Part shown: piece by piece, positions 32,928-41,269 of the stretch | How positions within the stretch are numbered: the stretch's first letter is position 1 | How the letters are laid out: each line of letters starts with the position of its first letter | NCBI RefSeq assembly: GCF_003319095.1 | Contig: NZ_QOHI01000001.1 | Coordinates: 1,240,001 to 1,304,000, forward strand | Length of the DNA stretch: 64,000 nucleotides | Direction of reading: 5' to 3' | Source of the DNA: Blastococcus sp. TBT05-19 | GTDB taxonomy: Bacteria > Actinomycetota > Actinomycetes > Mycobacteriales > Geodermatophilaceae | Position numbers and translations under genes: made by a program | Notes under the pieces: model-generated | Database searches by the model: none | The model's input: the letters and a program-made list of their open reading frames with translations, nothing else | Told to the model about the DNA's origin: nothing

Positions 32928-33839
32928 ATGGGCGAGCAGGGAACGGCGGGACGCAGCGCGACGGTGGACCTGGGAGGCGCGGTCCACTACGTCGACTTCG
33001 GCGGCCCCGCCGACGGGCCGGTGCTCGTCCTCGTGCACGGGCTGGGCGGTTCGCACCTGAACTGGGACCTCTTCGCCCCCCTCGTCCGCGAGCACGCCCG
33101 GGTGTTCGCGGTGGACCTCCCCGGGTTCGGGCGCAGCGAGCCGGCCGGCCGCGACTCCAGCGTCGCGGCCAACGTGGCGGTGCTGCACCGCTTCCTCACC
33201 GAGGTCGTCGGTGAGCCGGTCGTGCTCGTCGGCAACTCGATGGGCGGGATGATCTCGATCCTCGAGACCGGCGAGCACCCCGAGCAGGTGCGGGGGCTGG
33301 TCCTGCTCGACCCGGCCGTGCCGGGCCCGCGCCGCGCGCTGGACCCGCTGGTCGTCGCCATGTTCGCCGCCTACGCGCTGCCCTTCGTAGGGAGGCGGCT
33401 CATGTGGTGGCGGCGGCAGCGGCAGTCGCCCCTGGGGCGCGTGCGCGAGATGCTCCAGCTCGTCGGCGTGGACCCCGACCAGCTGCCCGCCGAGGTCGTC
33501 GACCGCTCGGTGACCCTGCTCGAGGAGCGCCAGGACGTCGACGGCATGGACCGCGCGTTCCTGGTCGCGGCTCGCTCGCTGCTGCGCCTGCTCGCCGACC
33601 CCCGCCGCTACCGGTCGGCCATGGCGTCCATCGCCGTCCCGGTGCTGCTGGTGCACGGCGACCGCGACCGGCTGGTGCCGGTCGCGGCCGCGCGCGACAT
33701 CTCCCGCCGGCACCCGTCGTGGCGCTACGTCGAGTGGGCCGGCGTCGGGCACGTCCCGCAGCTGCAGGAGCCGCAGCGGCTGGCCACCGAGGTGCTGGGC
33801 TGGCTCCGGGACTTCTCCCTGGCGCGGCCGCAGGACTGA
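32928..33839 (+). CDS. Alpha/beta hydrolase
   Basis: 303 aa. Standard fold with HGLGGSHLNWDLFAPL (oxyanion), nucleophile in GNSMGGMISIL, acid residue in HGDRDRLVP and catalytic His in GVGHVPQLQEP. The ribosome site GGGGAGAGG lies 8-16 nt upstream. Substrate unknown. The 32709-32927 gap shared with the lipase has inverted GTGTCC/GGGCAC half-sites near 32776-32820 that could bind a common regulator. Confidence 0.82.
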   Translation: MGEQGTAGRSATVDLGGAVHYVDFGGPADGPVLVLVHGLGGSHLNWDLFAPLVREHARVFAVDLPGFGRSEPAGRDSSVAANVAVLHRFLTEVVGEPVVLVGNSMGGMISILETGEHPEQVRGLVLLDPAVPGPRRALDPLVVAMFAAYALPFVGRRLMWWRRQRQSPLGRVREMLQLVGVDPDQLPAEVVDRSVTLLEERQDVDGMDRAFLVAARSLLRLLADPRRYRSAMASIAVPVLLVHGDRDRLVPVAAARDISRRHPSWRYVEWAGVGHVPQLQEPQRLATEVLGWLRDFSLARPQD

Positions 33840-33849
33840 GCCGGCTCGC

Positions 33850-34887
33850 TCAGTCCTGCGGGCGCAGCGTGTCGCGGAGCGCCTCGAGGCCCGTGTAGCG
33901 CGGGCGCCAGCCCAGCTCCTCGCGAGCCCGTGTGGTGTCCATGATCGCCGGACGGCTGGCCGCCTCGATCCACTCGGCCACGGGTGGCAGGAACGGCAGC
34001 CGCGAGACCACCCGCGCCGCGGCCTGGGCCGGAGCCGCCGGCAGCGGGATGGGCAGGGCGCCGAACTCGCGGGCCACGTCGGCGGCGGTCAGGACGCCCT
34101 CGCCGGCGATGTTGTAGGCGCCGGCGGGACCGGCGCCCACGATGCACAGCAGGAGCGCCTGGCCGACGTCCTCCTCGTGGATGAACTGCAGCGGGTGCTG
34201 CGGCACCAGCAGCGGCACCGGCACCGGCAGGCGGCGCGGCCGGTCGAACAGCTGGCGGCCCAGGGGTGCCAGCGGGCCCGGCAGCACGTCCTTGCCGCCG
34301 ATCGCGTGCGGACCGACGACCACGGGCGGCCGCAGCAGGTAGAGGTCCAACTCCGGGGCCGAGGCCGACTCGTCCTGCAGCAGGTGCTCGAGCTCGGCCT
34401 TCTCCTGGGCGTAGAACAGCCGGGCCGCCGGGCGGACCGGCCACTCCTCGCTGATGCGGTCCGGGTTGTCGCTGTGGAAGCCGTAGGCGGCGACCGACGA
34501 CGCGTAGACGAAGCGCTTCGCGCCGACCGACGCCGCTGCACGGAACACGGTGAGCGTGCCGTCCACGTTGATGGCACGGGTCGTCTCGCGGGAGGCGTTG
34601 CCGGTGATCAGGAACGCCAGGTGCACCACGACGTCGGCATCGCGGAACGCCTCGCGCAGGGCGTCGGGGTCGCGCACGTCGCCCTGGCGGTACTCCATCT
34701 TCGTCCAGCCGCGTTCCGCCGGGTCGAACGGCCGGCGGGCCATGCCGATGATCCGGTCGATCCGGTCATCGGCCTGGAGCAGCGGGACCAGGCCCTCGCC
34801 GAACGTGCCGGTGGGCCCGGTGACCGCGACCGTCAGCCCGCTCTTCTTCCGCTTCCCGCCGGAGCCCCGCTGCTTGGTGGGGCTCAC
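33850..34887 (-). CDS. NAD-dependent epimerase/dehydratase (extended SDR)
   Basis: 345 aa from a GTG overlapping the acyltransferase stop (GTGA). A basic leader (SPTKQRGSGGKRKK) precedes the Rossmann motif VTGPTGTFGEGLVPLL. VVHLAFLITGN, ASSVAAYGFHSDN and YAQEKAELEHLL follow; the last carries the YxxxK pair. C-terminal segments are typical of extended SDRs acting on sugar-nucleotide or lipid substrates. The coupling to a wax ester synthase/DGAT suggests a lipid-related substrate, which is inference. Confidence 0.82.
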   Translation of the reverse strand: MSPTKQRGSGGKRKKSGLTVAVTGPTGTFGEGLVPLLQADDRIDRIIGMARRPFDPAERGWTKMEYRQGDVRDPDALREAFRDADVVVHLAFLITGNASRETTRAINVDGTLTVFRAAASVGAKRFVYASSVAAYGFHSDNPDRISEEWPVRPAARLFYAQEKAELEHLLQDESASAPELDLYLLRPPVVVGPHAIGGKDVLPGPLAPLGRQLFDRPRRLPVPVPLLVPQHPLQFIHEEDVGQALLLCIVGAGPAGAYNIAGEGVLTAADVAREFGALPIPLPAAPAQAAARVVSRLPFLPPVAEWIEAASRPAIMDTTRAREELGWRPRYTGLEALRDTLRPQD

Positions 34888-36365
34888 CGGGCGGCTGCCT
34901 TCTTCTTCGCTGCCGGGGCGGTCTTCTTCGCCGCCGGGGCCGCCTTCGGCTGCGGCACGTCGGGGGTGCCCTTCTCCGCGCGGGCGAGCTCGAGCAGCTC
35001 CTCGATGCCGCCGCGGATGCCCCCGGAGAGGACGTCGACGTCCGGGAAGGCGTCGAAGTCGGCGTTGATGCCGAAGGTCATCGTCTTGAGGTAGCTGAAG
35101 ATCCCGATGGAGCAACGGGTGCCACCGGCGATCGGCACGTACGCGTGCGCGGTGCACATCCGCCGGCCGAGCACGTAGAGCGGCACCCGGGGGCCGGGCA
35201 CGTTCGTCGTCACCGCCTGGCACCACATCTGGCCGGCGTTCACCGCCGCCCGGACGCCCAGCGACAGCAGCGTGGGAGCGACGAAGTCGCCCATCGAGAT
35301 GATCGAGGGGACGTCGACGGCCTGCATCGCCTGCTTGTACTCGTCCATCTGGCCGCGGATCGTCTCCAGCCGGGACGCCGGGTCGGGGTCACCGACGGGC
35401 AGGTCGACGAAGACGGCGGAGACCCGGTTGTCCATGGTCCCCTTCTGCTTCTCCGACCGGACCGAGACCGGCACCATCGACCGCACGACGAGGTTCTCCG
35501 ACGAGAGCTCCCCGCGGCCCTTGAGCAGGTCGCGGAACCCCTTGGTGATCGCGGTGAGGACGACGTCGTTGACCGTGCCGCCCAGCGCGGTCCGGACCTC
35601 CTTGAACTCGTCGAAGTTCCCCGCGGTCCAGGCCCAGCGCCGGTGCGGGCCGATGGTCCCGTTGAGCGACCGGGCGGTGGGGGTGACGGCCTGCTTGGCC
35701 AGCGACGGGATGGTCTGGGCCAGCGTGCGACCGGAGTCGGCCATGCTCTTGGCGGTGCGCACCGCGCTGCCCACCGTGGGCAGCGAGCTGATCGTGCGCA
35801 GCGGCTGGGTCATCGCCTCGGTGACGGCGCCGGCCACGAGCGCGGCGCCGGACGGGTCGCGGCGGGGCGTCCAGTCACGCGGCTCGTCGTGCTCGGCGTC
35901 GGGGGAGAGGTCGAACATCAGCTGCATGAGGTCGCTGCCGGCGACACCGTCGACCATGCAGTGGTGGACCTTGGAGATGATCGCCCAGCGGCCCTCGGCC
36001 AGGCCCTCCACGAGCCACAGCTCCCACAGCGGCTTGGCCATGTCGAGGCGCTGACCGAGCACCCGACCGGCCAGGTTGCGCAGCTGCTCGTCGTTGCCCG
36101 GGGAGGGGACGGCGGTGTGCCGCACGTGGTAGAGGATCTGGAAGTGGGGGTCGTCGACCCACATCGGCCGGCCGAGCTGCAGGGGCACCTCGCGCACCCG
36201 CTGCCGGTACCGGGGCACCAGCGGCAGCTTGCTCAGGAGCAGGCGCACCACGTCGCCGTAGGTGGGCGCGGGGCCCTCGAAGATGGCGACCGAGCCCACG
36301 TGCATGGGCGTGTTCTCGCCCTCTGCGAAGTAGAACCCGCTGTCGAGGGCGCTCATGCGGTCCAC
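34884..36365 (-). CDS. Wax ester synthase/diacylglycerol acyltransferase
   Basis: 493 aa from a GTG at 36365 with GGAG 6 nt upstream; an ATG nine bases in would also fit. It joins acyl-CoA to diacylglycerol or fatty alcohol to make storage lipid. The active-site HHCMVDG is present in KVHHCMVDGVAGSDLMQLM, with the second signature NDVVLTAITKGFRDLL and the C-terminal GPRVPLYVLGRRM and FSYLKTMTFGIN. After about residue 470 there is a Lys/Ala/Pro-rich tail not normal for this family. First gene of a two-gene operon with the SDR. Confidence 0.92.
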   Translation of the reverse strand: MDRMSALDSGFYFAEGENTPMHVGSVAIFEGPAPTYGDVVRLLLSKLPLVPRYRQRVREVPLQLGRPMWVDDPHFQILYHVRHTAVPSPGNDEQLRNLAGRVLGQRLDMAKPLWELWLVEGLAEGRWAIISKVHHCMVDGVAGSDLMQLMFDLSPDAEHDEPRDWTPRRDPSGAALVAGAVTEAMTQPLRTISSLPTVGSAVRTAKSMADSGRTLAQTIPSLAKQAVTPTARSLNGTIGPHRRWAWTAGNFDEFKEVRTALGGTVNDVVLTAITKGFRDLLKGRGELSSENLVVRSMVPVSVRSEKQKGTMDNRVSAVFVDLPVGDPDPASRLETIRGQMDEYKQAMQAVDVPSIISMGDFVAPTLLSLGVRAAVNAGQMWCQAVTTNVPGPRVPLYVLGRRMCTAHAYVPIAGGTRCSIGIFSYLKTMTFGINADFDAFPDVDVLSGGIRGGIEELLELARAEKGTPDVPQPKAAPAAKKTAPAAKKKAAAR

Positions 36366-36512
36366 GTCTCGCTCCTAACCGCCCCGGGACCTCAGCTCGG
36401 TCGGGGCCGTCGCACGGTGTCGGTTGGCCGCCGAAGTTAGGTGTGTCGCTGAGTGCGCGCAAATCGAGCATGTGGCGGCGGCCACATCCTGCATGCCCCG
36501 CCGAACCGCTGG

Positions 36513-37484
36513 TCAACCGGCCTGTCGCAGTCCCTCCTGCGCGCGGTCCAGCAGGTCCAGCAGCGCCCGGTCGACGACGTCGGTGCGGGTGAGGTTCACG
36601 CTGTGGCCCGCGCCCTGCACCATCACCAGCTCGGCGCTCGGCCCGATGTCCTCGGCCAGCCGGCGGCCGTGCGACGCCGGGGTCAGCCGGTCGTGCGAGG
36701 CGGCGACCACGGTGACCGGCACCCGGCTCAGCACGGGCAGCGACTCGTACTCCTCGTGGTCGAGGAAGGTCGCGTAGAAGGCGGCGGTGACCGGGAAGGG
36801 GGTCTCCTCGAGCAGGCCCTGGACCAGGCGCACGCTCGTGGGGTCGGCGTCGGCCCGGTTGCCGAACAGGAAGCGCCGGGTGAACCAGCGGCCGAAGGGG
36901 CTGCCCCGCCAGCGGAAGCGCTCCAGCAGCGGCGCCGTCAGCTGCAGGATGCGCAGGTAGACCGGCAGCAGGTGCAGCCGGCGGACGAGCTTGAGCAGCC
37001 AGCCGAGCAGCCCGCTCTCCACCAGGCCACCGGCGGAGGTGGCGAGCAGGAAGGCTCCGACGACGCGGGTGCCGAACAGCTCGGGACGGCGCCGCGCGAG
37101 GGCCATGATGCTCATCCCGCCCATCGAGTGGCCCGCGAGCACGACCGGCCCGGGAGGGACGACGGCGTCGAGCACATGGGCCAGGTCGCGGCCGGTGCGG
37201 TCGATCGTCGCGTCGGGCAGAGGGGTGGCCGCCGACCGGCCGTGCCCGCGCTGGTCCCAGAGCACCAGCCGGTAGCGGTCGCGCAGCACCAGCCGCTGCA
37301 GCTCCCACTCCGCCAGCCGGGCGGTGAACCCGTGGCAGAACACCACCGTCAACGGGGCGTTCGCGGGGCCGTCGAACTCGACGTGCAGGTTCACGCCGTC
37401 GTCGGTGCGCACGACCTGCGAGCCCGGCGGGGGCGGGTCGGTGAGCGGCGGGAGGATCAGCGGCGGCGGCAGGTCCCTGGGCAC
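36513..37484 (-). CDS. Alpha/beta hydrolase
   Basis: 323 aa. The Pro-rich N-terminal leader (PRDLPPPLILPPLTDPPPPG) is followed by the fold: FCHGFTARLAEWELQR, DQRGHGRS, nucleophile in AGHSMGGMSIMAL, acid in ASHDRLTP and His in GAGHSVNLTRTD. Possibly a lipase, esterase or epoxide hydrolase-like enzyme. It lies near two other hydrolases and a lipid acyltransferase, so lipid turnover is plausible. Substrate unknown. Confidence 0.8.
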   Translation of the reverse strand: MPRDLPPPLILPPLTDPPPPGSQVVRTDDGVNLHVEFDGPANAPLTVVFCHGFTARLAEWELQRLVLRDRYRLVLWDQRGHGRSAATPLPDATIDRTGRDLAHVLDAVVPPGPVVLAGHSMGGMSIMALARRRPELFGTRVVGAFLLATSAGGLVESGLLGWLLKLVRRLHLLPVYLRILQLTAPLLERFRWRGSPFGRWFTRRFLFGNRADADPTSVRLVQGLLEETPFPVTAAFYATFLDHEEYESLPVLSRVPVTVVAASHDRLTPASHGRRLAEDIGPSAELVMVQGAGHSVNLTRTDVVDRALLDLLDRAQEGLRQAG

Positions 37485-37536
37485 CGCGTCATCCCAGAGG
37501 CTGCGGCGTCCGGCCGCAACCCGAGGCCCGACGCGG

Positions 37537-39522
37537 TCAGTGCGGGGCGCGCCAGGTGGGGGCCGACTCCCGCACGAGCCGGCGGACCGCGTCGACCTCG
37601 CGGGCGACCGGCGCGAGGACGCCGTCGGCGTGCAGCTCGGCGTCGTCCGGCGGCCGGTGCTCTCGGACGTCGTCCTCCAGCCGGCGGATCGCCCGGCGCA
37701 GGGTGGCCACCTGGGCGAGATCGGGGGCGGGCTCGCCGCCGCGGGTGGCGATGACCGCCCCGGTGATCGCGTCGGAGGTCCGCTCCAGCTGGACGATGAC
37801 CGGCCACCAGGCCGCGGCGCGGGTGCTGATCGGCGGCGGCTCGGCCAGCCGGCGCTGGAGCTGGGTCTGCAGCTCGGTGAGCGCCCGGTAGTTGCGGCGC
37901 CGGGCCCGGCGCCGTTCGGCCGGGCTGCCGGTGAAGGCGGCGTCGACGAACCCGTCCAGGGCCACGGCGGCGTCGCGCAGCGCCTGGTCCAGCGGTGCCC
38001 GCCAGGTCTGCGGCCACAGCAGGTAGCCGAACACCAGCACGATCGCGCAGCCGACGAGCGTGTCCAGCAGCCGCGCGCCGACCAGCCCCGGTCCGCCGGG
38101 CAGCGCGAGGTCCAGCATCAGGATGATCAGCGGCGTCTGGAAGACCGAGAACAGGCCGAAGTTCGTGTCCCGGGCCCACGGCAGCACGGCGGCCGAGCAC
38201 ACCAGGGCGACGACCACCCAGCCGTTGCGGGGGAGCACCGCCAGCAGCGCCGACCCCAGCAGCACGCCGAGCAGCGTGCCGGCGCCGCGCTGGATCGCCC
38301 GGGTGAACACCGAGCCGAAGTCGGGCTTGAGCACGATCGCGACGGTGAGCAGCACCCAGTACGGGCGCTCGAAGGGCAGGTACTGGCGGGCGATCTCGGC
38401 GATGGACATGCACAGCGCCAGCCGGACGGCGAAGCCGCGCGCGTCACCGCTGGCCAGCGTCCGGTCGATGACGTCGCGCAGCCGGGCGCGCAGGCTCACC
38501 GTCGGCTGCAGGGCGGCGGCGCGGGAGCGCTCCTCGGGGTCCCCGACCACCGTCCAGGCCAGGCGCACGCCGTGCCGGACCGCCCGCAGCGCCGGATGGC
38601 CCTGCTCCCGGTCGGGCGGCCGGTCGTCGGACAGCGGGAGGCTGCCCGAGACCGCAGCGGCGAGGGCGTGCACGGCGGCCACGTCCCGCGGATCGGCCTG
38701 CACGCCGGCGCTCGCGGTGGCGACCGCACCCTCGACCAGCACCGCCGCGGCGTTGAGGACCCCGGCGAGCTCGCTGAGCTCCTTGCTGCGCCCGGCCGAG
38801 CGGCTGCGGCTGCGGATGACCCGGTCGTAGGCGGCGTTGAGCGCGGTGGTCAGCGCCCGGCGGGCCGTCGGCGCGGAGTCGGTGCCGGCGACGGTGAGCA
38901 GCTCCGCGATGCGGGTGAACACGGTCGCCACCGCGGAGCGGTCGGGGTCCACCGGCTCGGTGCGGATCTGCACGAGGGTGGCGAGCGTCGCCCAGGCCGC
39001 CCCGCAGAGGAAGAAGCCGACCTCCGCCGCGGCCGACAGCGGGGTGATCAGCCCCGAGGCCAGGGCGGTGTAGATCAGCAGCTGCAGCGCGCCGAGCGAG
39101 AGCGCGGAGTTCACCGCGCTGACCAGGGCCGCCACCGCCGAGAGCAGGGCGATGACCGCCACCGGCTCCCAGCCACCACCGGTCGCGTACTGACCGGCGA
39201 CCAGCCCGAGCATGCCGAAGGTGGTCGCCGCGGCGATCCGCCGGAGCCGCTCGCGGAGCGGGCCGGGCTGCGGGGCCAGCGAGGCGGCGAGCGCCCCCAT
39301 GGTGCCGAAGACGCCGGCGCCCAGCGTCGCGCCGGAGTCCAGCCCCCCGCCGATCACGATCGCGAGGGCGAGGGGAGCGGGCACCGCGACGGCGAACCGG
39401 ACGACGTCGCGCCACGGCACGCGGGGTGGCGTCGTGCGCAGCAGCTCCTCGAGCCAGGCGGGAGCACGCAGGCCGCGTTCCCGACGCCGCTCCTCCGCCA
39501 CGCGCAGAGCTTGACATCCCAC
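37537..39522 (-). CDS. FUSC-family transporter-like membrane protein
   Basis: 661 aa; a GTG at 39501 would give 654. Two clusters of about six membrane segments each (residues 45-190 and 395-510) are separated and followed by cytoplasmic helical regions, the layout of the fusaric-acid-resistance/YccS family. Conserved pieces include FERPYWVLLTVAIVLKPDFG, then RAIQRGAGTLLGVLLGSALL. These are presumed aromatic acid efflux proteins. It diverges from the nif3 gene with a 37-bp gap. Confidence 0.82.
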   Translation of the reverse strand: MGCQALRVAEERRRERGLRAPAWLEELLRTTPPRVPWRDVVRFAVAVPAPLALAIVIGGGLDSGATLGAGVFGTMGALAASLAPQPGPLRERLRRIAAATTFGMLGLVAGQYATGGGWEPVAVIALLSAVAALVSAVNSALSLGALQLLIYTALASGLITPLSAAAEVGFFLCGAAWATLATLVQIRTEPVDPDRSAVATVFTRIAELLTVAGTDSAPTARRALTTALNAAYDRVIRSRSRSAGRSKELSELAGVLNAAAVLVEGAVATASAGVQADPRDVAAVHALAAAVSGSLPLSDDRPPDREQGHPALRAVRHGVRLAWTVVGDPEERSRAAALQPTVSLRARLRDVIDRTLASGDARGFAVRLALCMSIAEIARQYLPFERPYWVLLTVAIVLKPDFGSVFTRAIQRGAGTLLGVLLGSALLAVLPRNGWVVVALVCSAAVLPWARDTNFGLFSVFQTPLIILMLDLALPGGPGLVGARLLDTLVGCAIVLVFGYLLWPQTWRAPLDQALRDAAVALDGFVDAAFTGSPAERRRARRRNYRALTELQTQLQRRLAEPPPISTRAAAWWPVIVQLERTSDAITGAVIATRGGEPAPDLAQVATLRRAIRRLEDDVREHRPPDDAELHADGVLAPVAREVDAVRRLVRESAPTWRAPH

Positions 39523-39559
39523 GGGGCGGTTCCGCCGTGGACGCCTACGCTGCGGAGCC

Positions 39560-40405
39560 GTGCCCGTGCTGCTCGGTGAGGTCCTCGCCGCCCTCGACGC
39601 CCGCTACCCGTCCGCGCTCGCCGAGAGCTGGGACGCCGTGGGCCTGGTCTGCGGCGATCCCGACGAGCCGGTGGCGACGGTGCTGTTCGCCGTCGACCCG
39701 ACCGCCGCCGTCGTCGACGAGGTGCTGGCGACCGGCGCCGGCCTGCTCGTCACCCACCACCCGCTGTTCCTGACGCCGGTGCACGGTGTGCCGGCCGACG
39801 ACCCGAAGGGCCGGCTGGTGCACCGGCTCGTCCGGGCCGGTGCGGCGCACCTGGTCGCGCACACCAACGCCGACCGCGCGCCGGAGCACGGCGTCAACGA
39901 CGCGCTGGCCGCGGCGCTCGGCCTCGAGGACGCCGTTCCGCTGGAGCCCGACGCGACCGACCCGCGGGCCGGGCTGGGCCGGGTGGGCCGGCTGGCCGAG
40001 CCGATGACGCTGCGGGAGTTCGCCGAGCACGCCGCCCTCGCGCTGCCGGTCACCGCCGGCGGCGTCCGCGCGGCGGGCGACCCCGACCGCCCGGTGCGCA
40101 CGGTCGCGGTGTGCGGCGGCAGCGGCGGGTCGCTGCTGGGTGCCGCCGCGGCGGCCGGTGCCGACGTCCTGCTGACCAGCGACCTGAAGCACCACCCGGT
40201 GAGCGAGGCGCTGGAGGCCCCGGGCCCGGCGCTGGTCGACGTCGCGCACTTCGCCTCCGAGTGGCCCTGGCTCCCGGTGGCCGCCGAGGTGCTGCGCGCC
40301 GACCTGGGCGGGCGCGTGGAGGTCGTCGTCTCCACCCGCCGGACCGATCCCTGGACCTGCCGCGCCGGCCAGGAGGAGGGCGGCGGCAGGCACGCGGCGG
40401 GCTGA
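39560..40405 (+). CDS. Nif3-like dinuclear metal center protein
   Basis: 281 aa from a GTG. The family metal ligands are seen in GLLVTHHPLFLTPVHG, LVAHTNADRAPEHGVNDALA and the C-terminal VDVAHFASEW. It corresponds to M. tuberculosis Rv2230c (DUF34/NIF3). The biochemical role is not settled; damage control of metabolites or GTP cyclohydrolase-like activity has been proposed. The next two genes also match that mycobacterial cluster. Confidence 0.88.
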   Translation: MPVLLGEVLAALDARYPSALAESWDAVGLVCGDPDEPVATVLFAVDPTAAVVDEVLATGAGLLVTHHPLFLTPVHGVPADDPKGRLVHRLVRAGAAHLVAHTNADRAPEHGVNDALAAALGLEDAVPLEPDATDPRAGLGRVGRLAEPMTLREFAEHAALALPVTAGGVRAAGDPDRPVRTVAVCGGSGGSLLGAAAAAGADVLLTSDLKHHPVSEALEAPGPALVDVAHFASEWPWLPVAAEVLRADLGGRVEVVVSTRRTDPWTCRAGQEEGGGRHAAG

Positions 40406-40439
40406 GCGCCGGGGACGGCCCGGGGGCACAGTAGCGAAA

Positions 40440-40495
40440 GGACCCCCGTGCCCCCCGCCCCTCGCAAGCTCGCGGCGGGATCCTGCACGGGGGCC
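40440..40495. terminator. Bulged hairpin after the nif3 gene, copy B of a recurring element
   Basis: GGACCCCCGTGC at 40440-40451 pairs with GCACGGGGGCC at 40485-40495, with the same A bulge after GG as copy A. The core reads CCCCCGC, then CTCGC, then GCGGCGGGATCCTGC. It lies within what would otherwise be the nif3/zinc-ribbon operon, so it may attenuate rather than end transcription. Confidence 0.6.
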
Positions 40496-40528
40496 GAGGA
40501 CATCGGGCTGCACAGGTAGGTTCTCCGC

Positions 40529-41269
40529 GTGAAGGTGGACCATTTCGAGCAGCAGAAGCTCCTGGAGCTGGCGGCGGAGGACGTCGCGCTCACCCAGCTC
40601 GCGCACCGCAGGCGCACGCTGCCGGAGGCAGTCGCCGTGGAGACCGCGGCCGAGGCCGAGCGGTCCCTCGCCGACGACGTCGTCCGCGCCGAGACCGCGG
40701 TGCGCGACCTCCAGCGCGAGGTGAAGCGGCTCGAGGGCGACGTCGACACGGTGCGGGCGCGGGCGACCAAGGACCAGAACCTGCTCGACTCCGGCAGCGT
40801 CTCGGCCAAGCAGATGACCGACCTGCAGCACGAGCTGGAGTCCCTGAAGCGCCGTCAGTCGGACCTCGAGGACCAGGAGCTCGAGCTGATGGAGAGCCTG
40901 GAGACGGCGGAGACCGCGCTGAAGGCCGCGCAGGAGGGCCGGGACGCGGCCCGCGCGGAGCTGGAGCGGGCCGAGCAGCTGCGCGACGACGCCCTGGCCG
41001 ACATCACCGACGGCACGAACCGGCACGAGGCCGCCCGCGCGGCGGTGGCCGGCGGCATCTCCGCCCCGCTGCTGACCCTCTACGACCGGATCCGCACGCA
41101 GACCGGCACGACCGGCGCGGCGATGCTGCAGGCGCGTCAGTGCCAGGGCTGCCGGCTCGAGCTCTACGGCAACCAGCTCACCGCCGTCCGCAACGCCGAC
41201 CCGCACGAGGTCGTGCGCTGCGAGAACTGCGGCCGGATCCTGGTCCGTACGGCCGAGTCCGGCCTGTGA
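40529..41269 (+). CDS. Coiled-coil zinc-ribbon protein (CT398/CdsZ-like)
   Basis: 246 aa. Residues 10-175 are an unbroken charged coiled coil; the end is a C4 zinc ribbon with CQGC near 205 and CENC near 232. It matches the CT398 family, equal to Rv2229c, whose chlamydial member binds secretion and polymerase components. In actinobacteria its role is unknown. Its stop overlaps the next start (GTGA), so it is coupled to the RNase H gene. Confidence 0.87.
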   Translation: MKVDHFEQQKLLELAAEDVALTQLAHRRRTLPEAVAVETAAEAERSLADDVVRAETAVRDLQREVKRLEGDVDTVRARATKDQNLLDSGSVSAKQMTDLQHELESLKRRQSDLEDQELELMESLETAETALKAAQEGRDAARAELERAEQLRDDALADITDGTNRHEAARAAVAGGISAPLLTLYDRIRTQTGTTGAAMLQARQCQGCRLELYGNQLTAVRNADPHEVVRCENCGRILVRTAESGL

